Positions 55,369 to 64,000 of a stretch of 64,000 nt of DNA are shown one piece after another. This DNA comes from Rhipidocladum racemiflorum (taxonomy: Eukaryota > Streptophyta > Magnoliopsida > Poales > Poaceae), in NCBI GenBank assembly GCA_036346355.1, contig CM070569.1, positions 60,350,561-60,414,560 on the forward strand, in the 5' to 3' direction. The position numbers were made by a program, and so were the translations under genes. How positions within the stretch are numbered: position 1 is the stretch's first letter; every line of letters begins with the position of its first letter. The notes under the pieces are model-generated. The model ran no database searches. It saw only the letters and a program-made list of their open reading frames with translations, and was not told where the DNA came from.

Positions 55369-58300
55369 CGACCGAAACTTTGTAAATGAAATAAAGTTTC
55401 ATTTTATGCTTTGCTAAGCTAACTATGTCATTTCTGATTTGGCCAAGCATAGAATGCTTCTTGGAATCCTTCTTCCAATCCTCTGGTTGATGTCTATTAT
55501 CTCAATGTCGCAAACCAGCACCGCTTTATGTAAAGCTTCATTGGTTTGAAGAAAGCACTCACCTCATTAATTTTTTTCAAACTTTCCATTTGTGCAGTAG
55601 ATGGTTGGTCCCAAAACCTTACTGCCAATCTATTTATCTCAAGGATCTTCAGATCATTTCGACCAGTTCGATGTTTGAGCTGACAACACAGTATAGCAGC
55701 TTTAGATACTGTGTTGCCTGAAATTTGCACTGTAGCCAGTCTTGGCAAATCTTGGAATCTTCAGCTTCTCTGCTTTGTCTGAACCTTCCCCTCGGCACAG
55801 TGCAGTGAGCAATGCATTGACTAAAACCACTTCAGTGGAACTCTGAACCATTAGCTGTGCCTGGTACCAACTGAGGTCACTGCCATTCCTGAATCAAGCG
55901 AATGGAGGGTGAACTCTGCACTGTAGCAAATGTTGGCAATACCCTGAAGCAACCAGCTTCGCTGCAAAGCCTGAACCTCAGCACAGTGCTTCAAACAGTA
56001 GTCTGATGAGGAGGCAGAGCTGACCGTGCAGGCGGTTGAACGCCGTTGCTTCCCTAGCCTTCTCTGCCCGTACGCCGGACGCCCCTACCGCCAGCTCCCC
56101 TCACGGCGTCGTCGAGCCCTTACGCTCTTCTCTCTCCCGGCCATGTCGCTGGTCAGGGCGAGCTTGCCACGCGGCTGCCGCACGCTCATGCCGAGAGCTC
56201 CGCCACCCATACAAACCTTTGTGGCATTGCCCTCTCCGTCGTGACCGTATTTAAGCTGCGTGAGCTCCATCCCCAACCCTTTGCTCGCCTGTACCTTGCT
56301 CATTGGCACTACCCCGCATTGCCGTGAAGCTAGTGCAAAGCCGGCGAGCCCCTCTTCGCTCAATCCTCCTCCCCGGTGGGTTCCCATCCCAAATTCTTCG
56401 AAGCTAAAGCTCATGGCTGGCTTGCTGATCACCTTGGGGCACTTCATTGCAGGTCCCATCGGCTGAGCCGCCGCCGCGACCTCAAGCTTCGTCTCCGCCT
56501 CCGGCCGCACGGCGCCAGCCCGTTCCGCGCCACCTCCGAAGAAGTCGACAGCCCCACGAGGTTCCCCTCGCCTCCCTGGTGCTTTTCCCTCTCTCGGCTG
56601 GGCCTAACTCCCTTTCTCCTCCACTGCCGGCAGGATCCTCCGCCGGCCGCAGCTTGCTTCGTCGCCGGACCGCCTCGCCAAAGCTCGGGCCGAGATAGCT
56701 GCACCACTAGGTTCGCCCCCTCTCCCTCTTGCTCTACCCTTCGTCGCCCGGGCCTCTCCGCCGCCGTGCTGCCGCCGGCGAACACCCCTGTGCCCTCCTC
56801 TGCTCTCTGCCCCTGACCGGTGGAGACAGCCTGTCAGTGGCTGGCACAGTTGGGAGCCCTCTTAGGCTCGTGCGCATGGGAGGAAATACGCTTTCTCCTT
56901 GGAGAAGCGTATTTTCCAATTTCCTTTGATTTAATTACCCGAACCAACTTCAAAACTATATAACTTCTGCTACACAACTCCAAAAGAGATGAAACCACTT
57001 CCCAAAATTCCGTAAAATCATGAACCTTATGAATATGCAAAAATATTTCTAGATGGTCTGTTGTACAGCAAGTGATCTCAATTTTATGCTTTAGGTTAAT
57101 AGTTGCTTATTGTACTATTTGAGTATTTCAACTCCAATTTGAATGCAACCAACTCCATCGTGATCCCAAGTCTCTAAGCTTACTGTTTGTGTGATAATAT
57201 TTGTATTTGGACTTTATTTGTATTGAATGTAACTATAGCTGTATTGCCATGCTTAGAGTTATTAAAATGTTATTAACTTGTGCAACCATGTTTTAAATGC
57301 AAGTATTAGTACCTAGAGCTTAAACATTGTGTCCATACTGCTGTAGAACCTGTTTAGGTCTTACTTGCCGTTTTACTTGCTCATGTATCAATTTTGATTC
57401 ATGCTCATTAATGAAGCAAAATCCATCTTCGTCATTTACAACTTAATAGTTTTTATGCCTTCTTTAGTCATCCGTAGAACTGCTCGTCTTAGTGCAAAAA
57501 CTTATGGGACTAGCTTAGAATCATCCTACTTCATGTGTTCAACCATGTTATAGAAAAACATATAATTAATAACTTGCTTTGCATCTGAATCCTAATAGAG
57601 AAAAAGGGCTAAGTTTTATGTTTAGAAAGTGCATTGCTTAAGTAGCTAGTCTTAGATATCTTTTAATCCAAACAATCTTAGCTTCCTGAATTCGATTGTT
57701 TAAATACTAAGATACATTAAATTAACCTGCTGTGTGTGGAACTAGTATGCTAGCACTTGATTGAATCCTGCCTGGAATTGCTTGTTCTTTTGTTGAGCTT
57801 AATTTGTTGTTTCCATCTGATTTCCTTTTGCTCCATTTTGATTCGTGGTTATTTGCTTTTGTTTCGGGTTTTTATCGTTCGTGCGCGTAGCTGACGACGC
57901 GTCGAATCTGTTCGATTTACCCGAGTTATATCCCTGAAAACGATCCGGAAGAAGAGCAAACAGGCAAGCACCCCCCTTTGAACATGTTGATCCCATACTT
58001 TACAAAGTCTAATTTGTTTTAATCAAACTATTATGCATGCGTTTAATTTCTGTAAAGTTGCTATATTGTGGTTCATGGTAGTTATAGTCCTAACTTGTGG
58101 GTTTACCTTAATTACATTGCCATGAAAACTTGCTGAAACCTAGGCTAGGGACTATTCATGCTATGAAATGAAAGATGGGTATTATCGTTTATTAAATTGC
58201 TATGCTTAGCCATGCTTTAGTTGGGTAGAAAGTTAGGTTGAATCTTTATGAAACTTTGCAAATGTTGAAAACGGCAGTAAAGGATACTGGTATGTGGTTA

Positions 58301-59843
58301 AAAATGGAAATGAAAGTATGTTTTAGACACGGGCGAGTTATGTATATCTGACAGTGCAATGGGATGTCTTGCACTGTACAAGTGGCCACTTGTACGGTAC
58401 AAGGAAATGGATTGGTGTTGTATGGAAACTGGTCATTGCACGTAGATAGGGGGGAAGTACTCGCCTGAGTCAACCTAAGGACCGAACTTGATACTATCAA
58501 CTGAGTTAACTGGTGCAACCACATGTGCTAGTATGGGATAGCCTTAACTTAGTAAGCTAGATGAAGTTCGAACCTTGCACGTTGGTAGGCCGAAGAGTAT
58601 GGACGAACCGAGTGAGCGGTGTCGTTCTAGGTGCTCCCTTCACTGAGGCGTTGGGAACAAAGCATTCCAATACAACGAGTATGCCTTGCTGTGGGGAGAA
58701 CGAGGGCGATGGCTAGCGGGACCATCGTAACTGTTGAAATTCTGCCGCCACAAAGAAGGACGAGGTCATACTCGGGCTAGTGCAAGGTTAGGCTTTAGCT
58801 AGTCGAAAAGTTTTGTCATAGTCTAGCAAAACGGATACGTGTGTATCGCGTGGCATGGTTGACATGATTGCTAGAATATGTCATGTGGGTAAAGTGTACA
58901 CTCTCTGCAGAGATTTAAATCTAATCGATTAGCCGTGCTCACGGTCAAGAGCGGCTTGGAAACATAATGTCAAGTATAGTGTTTTGGTTTTGGTTTTGCA
59001 AAATGACTTGGAAAATGGTGTTATTGTGTTGGTGTAAGTTATGGTGGGTTGGTTATGTTGCGGATATTGTTTATGACCATGGAGGGTCATGAATGATTGT
59101 TCAAATACTTATATGCTACTTACTTATAGCTTTTATCAAATGCTCATTTAAAATGTTATCGATGTTTAACAATTGCATGGTTACAAATAAAAGTTGCTTT
59201 ATGCTGAAATTCAAACCTAGAGTAGAAGTTTTCATTTATTGAATAGCCTTGCATGTATAATATTTCTTCCATACACTAAAGTCTTGCGAGTACATACGTG
59301 TACTCACCGTTTGCTCTACTTAAAAATGATTAGAGGAAGGTAACGATGTTGCTCCTGACGACTCGTACTACGATTCGGGGTAATCGACGTCTTCGACGGT
59401 TAAGCTGGGTCTTTCCCCAGTCGGATGCCTTGTTGGGTTTTGGGCGGCATTCCGCAGACTGTCTTTTGGGCTTATGCTTCTTCCGCTGAACTTTACTTTC
59501 TTTTGCTGTATATTTGGCCGGTCGGCCCTGAACTTGTAATCTAAGCGCTTGTAATAATCGCCAGCTTACTTAAAGTCATGAGTATGTGTGATGTATCATT
59601 CTCGTTGTGCTAAGTATGTGTGTGTGCTAGGCTTTGATCTTGGGAACTAGCACTAAAACACATATGAGGGAAGCTCGAATTGTTTTCAACCGGTTGGCAG
59701 GAGCATGAGTATGCGCCAATTGGTTGGTCTCAATCCGAGTACGGTTTCAGATAAGCGATTGGATTCCTTTCGGGTTGCATCATTATCCAGTCCGATGCAA
59801 CAGTAAGAATCTTTATCACTAATCTAAGACCGGAGACCCCACA
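55364..59843 (+). mobile_element. Second Tekay-type gypsy 5' LTR, ~4.5 kb, nested
   Basis: Starts TGTAACGACCGAAACTTTGT inside the first gag and ends in CCACA at about 59843, just before a primer-binding site. It contains GAGTACATACGTGTACTCAC near 59288. The section 56030-56830 is CT-rich with ORFs but no motifs. The 5 bp before it (55359-55363) are GAAAC; the matching copy would lie at the far end, beyond the window. Confidence 0.75.
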
Positions 59844-59848
59844 AGAGG

Positions 59849-59860
59849 TGGTATCAGAGC
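59849..59860 (+). other. tRNA-Met type primer-binding site of the inner element
   Basis: TGGTATCAGAGC a few bases after the LTR end, as in the outer element. Confidence 0.8.
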
Positions 59861-60598
59861 CATACGACTGTAGGAAGGCCCTAGTTAGAATGGACGATAG
59901 GCTTAAGGGCAAATCTCCTCTCACCCCATTTTAGCAAAAATCTGAAAGATGAGTTTATTTCATTTCTCGCCCCGCTCAAAGAAGAAACTTTGAAAGTTAA
60001 AAGTGTTTTGGAAAAACTTGAACCTTAAAAACTGTAAGGATTTTAGAGAGCTCCCAACCCTTATCATACTCCAAACCATTTTCTTTGTAATTTAAAAACT
60101 TTTAAAAGCTTCCCTAATTCCAATACTAGATGTGTATCGATTAGCCGCGAGTATAAGAAAAGATAGGAGTGGATGTGAATAAAAGAGCTAGAACTTAAAA
60201 ACCTGCAACTAAAATTTGTGAAAGTGATCTCGCGGAGTCTATAGCAATCCCATAAAAATTTGGTAGATCTCCAAGTTGCGGATCAAGAGCAAAAAGGAGA
60301 TAGCATAGCGATAGGCTTGCAGCAAAAAGTTCTGGACAGCACCTTACTTGCGAATTCTTGCAGGGAAGTTTATAAGTCCAAAAATTTTGGAAATTTTTCT
60401 GGTGGCATAATACTTCTGCAGGGAGCCACCCAAAATTTTTCAGAATTTTTGCACCTCTGTAACCACGTCTAAAAATTCGTCGAAACTGCTGTACAGATTT
60501 CACTTGATGCTGTTTTGCTGCTTATTCGCTCTCCGTAATTGCAATCTTGTTTCTTTTGTGCAATTAGTTGCTAACTTGATCCTTCTCTATGATTCCAG

Positions 60599-61402
60599 AT
60601 GGCTGGGCGCTGGGAACCGTGCTACTATACTCACGCTATCCTGGAGGGGTCTACTCAGGAGACCCTTTGGGATATGATGCGCCGTGCTGGCTCCACCGAG
60701 CAGCCAGAGTATTTGGTATCCCGCGCTGCTGTTGGCCCGGTTTCCTTCCTCTACGCCGTAGAGGTAACCATCCACGGACACCGTGAAGGCGAGGCAGCCA
60801 GGAGATATCATGGGACAGGCACTAGCCCCCTCTCGGCGGTGCTGGACGGCGCATACGTTGCCATCCTCCGCCTTCGCCATGACGACCCCGATCTGGCACA
60901 GGCATATCCGTATTGTCCGTCAAGGGAGCCGAACAGTCTGGACAACACCTACGTGCCCGTCAACGCTGCAATGGACCCAACACTGGCGTGGTACGTCGGG
61001 ATGATGGGGTCCGTTGATCGCTACCTCCTGCGGCTCCATGAGGAGCTGATCCGCACCCGTCGTCGAGTCTCCGAGTTGGAGGCCCATATGGCGCCTCTTC
61101 GCCATTGTGGGTTCTTCACGGATGACTTGCTGTATGGGGAGCATGACGCGTGGGAGCCAGCAGAAGACCTCCCGCGCCCATATGGCACTTATCGGCGCAT
61201 CTTCCGTCAGGCACGGATGTCTGTTGGTGGGCATAGGCGTCGCGTCCCCGCCCCGCGCCCCAGTGTCCCTTGGAGCGTGGAGCCAGGCCGCAACATTTTC
61301 GTCAATGGACGCGAGTACCAGTTATTAATGCGATCGCCGCCCCGCCAGCAGATTCAGACGCCCGGCACTTCAGGCGCCACCGCCAATGGCGGCAACTTCT
61401 AG
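60599..61402 (+). CDS. Extra ORF upstream of gag in the inner Tekay-type element
   Basis: 267 codons, intact, from an ATG directly after gattccag, a good splice-acceptor form. Starts MAGRWEPCYYTHAILEGSTQ, contains PLSAVLDGAYVAILRLRHDD, then YVPVNAAMDPTLAWYVGMMG and a helical RYLLRLHEELIRTRRRVSEL. It has no gag, protease or RT motif. Extra ORFs before gag are known in some grass gypsy elements, and this may be such an ORF; function unknown. It remains open while the following gag-pol frames are broken. It lies between the primer-binding site and gag. Base composition is richer in GC than the surrounding leader. Confidence 0.6.
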   Translation: MAGRWEPCYYTHAILEGSTQETLWDMMRRAGSTEQPEYLVSRAAVGPVSFLYAVEVTIHGHREGEAARRYHGTGTSPLSAVLDGAYVAILRLRHDDPDLAQAYPYCPSREPNSLDNTYVPVNAAMDPTLAWYVGMMGSVDRYLLRLHEELIRTRRRVSELEAHMAPLRHCGFFTDDLLYGEHDAWEPAEDLPRPYGTYRRIFRQARMSVGGHRRRVPAPRPSVPWSVEPGRNIFVNGREYQLLMRSPPRQQIQTPGTSGATANGGNF

Positions 61403-61748
61403 AGTTAGCCTTGTTGATCTAGTTGGTAGCGCTCACCTTTTGGGTTTTGTTGTGAGCTAGCTTGGGATGTACTTTTGCTATGCACAAACATGCCATGGGA
61501 GGCTTGGGAAGCCTTTGTAATGAATCCCCATGATGAACTTGCGTATGCATGTTGTTATGCTATGTTGTTTATTAGCAATGTCCTGGTATTTGCAAAAGTT
61601 CTCTTTGCTGCCCGCAATTTAATTTGAGCATTTCGACTAGATCTGAGCTGATTAAAGCGATGTTATCCATTCCTTGCTCATTTCAATGCCACCCCATGCG
61701 GTACTAACACTCGCCTTACGCAATTTTGGGTCTTGTATGTATTGCAGG

Positions 61749-62880
61749 ATGCCAAAATCACGTTCGGTGCGTGCTCTCTTGGCAGACAGCGCTGCCAATG
61801 CGGATTATGATCCAAATGCACCAGTACCCAAGCCGGCACGTCCTAACCCGCTGAATTCAGGGTCTCAAAGCCATGAGGCCCAGCATTCTAGTACTCCAAC
61901 TGGTGGGGCTAATGAAGGACATAGTCAGCATGAGGCTCATCAGAGTGAGGTGCTGCCACCTCCTCCATCTATCGCTTAGATTCTGGCAATGCAAACACAC
62001 CTTCTGGAGAGAATGGTCCAGAATTCAGAGAACTTCAACACGGCCGCCTATGGTGGGACGGCAGCTGCACCTCACCAATCCCGCTTGGCGGAGTTCCAGC
62101 GAACTCGTCCGCCGAACTTTTCCTCGGCATCAGATCCGTTGGATCTTGGCGATTGGCTTCAGCGATATTGAGGACAAGCTCGACCTCGCGAAGTGCCTCG
62201 GTGATGAAAGAGTGCGGTTCGCAGCTTACTATCTGCAAGGAGCTGCCGCGGCTTGGTGGGGTAGCTTTAAAGCTATTCGCCCACCAGGTCAGATGATCAC
62301 TTGGGAGGACTTCAAGCGTGCCTTCCGCAAGGCTTATATTCCCTCCAGCTTGATGGAGATCAAAAAGAGGGAGTTCTATAATCTAAAGCAAGGCTCCATG
62401 TCTGTCGTGGACTTTCTGCACCGATTCAACTATCTCGCTCGGTATGTGGCTGATGAAATACCAAGCGAACCAAGGAAGGTTGCTCTTTTCAGAGAGCGCC
62501 TTAATGAGGAAATCAGGCACTCTCTTGTTGCACTCGACCTCCCCGACATGGAGGAGTTAGTTGACAAGGCCATTCGCGTTGAGGACAGCGCAAAGCGATG
62601 GCTGAAAGTCGTAAACGCAAGTGGATGGCGCAAAAATCAGCAAGCACCGGTTTTTCTAAACTGCGTGCGGCACCATCATCCAGTGTGCGATCTACTTCAT
62701 CACCAACTCCAAAGCCTCAAGTGAATGCCCCTCGCCCCTCTCCGCCTGCGGTTCAATCTTATAACCGCGGAGGGCAATCTCTTGGAAGCCAGAATCGTTT
62801 TGCTTCCATTACTTGTTACGGTTGCGGGGAAAAAGGACACATTCTCACCAACTGTCCTCGCAAGCAGCCACCGGCTCGTC
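61749..62880 (+). pseudogene. Gypsy gag of the inner element, frameshifted
   Basis: Starts MPKSRSVRALLADSAANADY after a tgcag acceptor-like site. An in-frame stop (TAG, 61977-61979) follows IA. Continues with ILAMQTHLLERMVQNSENFN and DPLDLGDWLQ, then shifts frame near 62160 to DIEDKLDLAKCLGDERV and on through AAYYLQGAAAAWWGSFKAI, the Retrotrans_gag core. A second shift lies near 62600. The CCHC knuckle CYGCGEKGHILTNC follows in the next frame (about 62813). It is not functional. Confidence 0.85.
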
Positions 62881-64000
62881 CTCAAGCTCAGGGTGATCCA
62901 CCTCGTCCACAAGGTCTGGCCCGTGGACGTGGAACTTCCCAAGGTAGCCGACCGGCCCCTAAGCCAGCTCAGGGCTTTGGGCGTGGTCGTCTCAATCATG
63001 CTACTGCCGAGGAAGCTAGTGACGCACCAGATGTGGTGCTGGGTACGTTTCTTGTGCACTCAGTTCCTACCTTGGTCTTATTTGATTCTGGTGCATCGCA
63101 TTCTTTCATTTCAACAAGGTTTGTTAAACAACATAAGGTCCAGGTTATTTGTTTAGATACCAACATGTTAATCTTTTCACCTGGTTCTATTATGAAAGCA
63201 AAACTTGTAAGCCCGGGAGTAAGAATTGAGATCAATGGAGTAGATTTTGAGGGTGACTTAATCAACATAGATACTTCAGGGCTTGATGTTATTCTTGGCA
63301 TGGATTGGTTAGCAAGGAATCAGGGGCATATTGATTGTGCCAATAGAGCCATCTCTTTGGTCAATTCCAATGGCATTCATGTCACTTATTCTTCCAAGCA
63401 AGCCTTCAACTCATGTCAGCCCACTCTCAACACTCTTTCAATCCCGGAGATTCTTCAAGTGCCAGTTGTCTGTGATTACCCTGATGTTTTTCCTGAAGAA
63501 CTACCAGGGATACCACCAGACCGTGACCTGGAATTCATTATAGAATTGCTGCCCGGGTCTGCACCAATTTCCAAACGTCCTTACCGTATGCCCCCAGATG
63601 AGTTATTTGAACTAAAGAAACAACTCCGGGAACAGCTAGATAAAGGCTTCATTCGTCCTAGCTCGTCCCCGTGGGAAGCCCGGTGTTATTCGTCAAAAAG
63701 AAAGATGGCAGTCTCCGTATGTGTATTGACTACCGATCCTTGAACGAAGTCACCATCAAGAACAAATACCCTCTTCCGCGAATTGATGATCTGTTTGATC
63801 AATTAAGCGGAGCACAAGTCTTTTCCAAAATTGACTTGAGGTCAGGTTACTTTCAACTTAAAATCAGGCCAGAGGATATTCCGAAGACTGCTTTTACCAC
63901 TCGCTACGGTTTATATGAATATACCGTAGTATCCTTTGGGCTTACAAATGCACCTGCCACATTCATGAATCTTATGAACAAAGTATTCATGGAATACTTG
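62813..64000 (+). pseudogene. Gypsy protease and reverse transcriptase of the inner element, incomplete
   Basis: After the knuckle the frame holds an aspartic protease with intact active site (VLFDSGASHSFISTRF) and then RT motifs PYRMPPDELFELKKQL and DKGFIRPSSSPWEA. A frame change lies near 63680. The RT continues in another frame with IDYRSLNE, KIDLRSGYFQLKI and FGLTNAPATFM. The window ends before the YxDD active site, RNase H and integrase. Protease and RT layout fit Tekay-type chromoviruses. Confidence 0.9.

Noticed and set aside
56026..56929. Overlapping ORFs up to 146 codons in the inner LTR
   Set aside because: Same reason: CT-rich LTR sequence, read in several frames.
1..64000. Bacterial-type systems such as CRISPR arrays or operons
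   Set aside because: Introns, plant transposons and TATA promoters show this is a plant nuclear sequence; no such arrays are seen.

Overview
This is a plant nuclear window and almost certainly from a grass (Poaceae). The support is the compact single-exon PPR gene with a very GC-rich 5' half, introns with GT/AG borders, a grass-style polyphenol oxidase remnant, a Micron-like element sitting in (TA)n, and 3-4.5 kb LTRs of Del/Tekay-type chromoviruses. I cannot name the species. No rRNA, tRNA or CRISPR features were seen.

Layout. 1-13,160 is a nested retroelement block. The outer element looks like a degraded Ty1/copia element: a left LTR fragment, gag and protease remnants, and a right end with a polypurine tract and an LTR. 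Inside it lie pieces of a minus-strand Tekay-type gypsy element (two LTR copies and an integrase end), an LTR from a second Tekay-type element, a Tat-type LTR, a MITE, and a 1.39 kb hAT element with a perfect 8-bp target duplication. 13,160-16,020 holds a minisatellite and an intact mitochondrial-type PPR gene. 16,020-24,000 is intergenic, with several MITEs, a possible 3' part of an unrecognised gene, and a copia-like leader that ends near a Helitron 3' terminus.

24,100-34,520 is the gene-rich part. It contains a minus-strand polyphenol oxidase pseudogene, then a complete seven-exon minus-strand gene (544 codons) that looks like a permuted NlpC/P60-type (YaeF/YiiX-like) putative amidase with an N-terminal membrane segment. 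Upstream of it is a second, paralogous first exon with the same splice phase. A 867-bp Mutator-like element lies in intron 5 and a PIF/Harbinger-like element lies just upstream of the gene. 34,520-42,700 carries more small DNA transposons (hAT-like, Helitron, Micron-like) and two paralogous small minus-strand genes encoding MGNC-start proteins, each with a TATA box.

42,700-49,690 is a degenerate plus-strand L1-type LINE that was hit by an intact 375-bp TRIM retrotransposon. 51,230 to the window end is a plus-strand Tekay-type gypsy element whose gag was interrupted at 55,364 by a second Tekay-type element. That inner element has an intact 267-codon extra ORF upstream of a frameshifted gag-pol and runs off the window.

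The protein-coding host genes supported here are therefore few: the PPR gene, the NlpC/P60-like gene (with a possible alternative or orphan first exon) and the two MGNC genes. Most of the remainder is transposable-element sequence.
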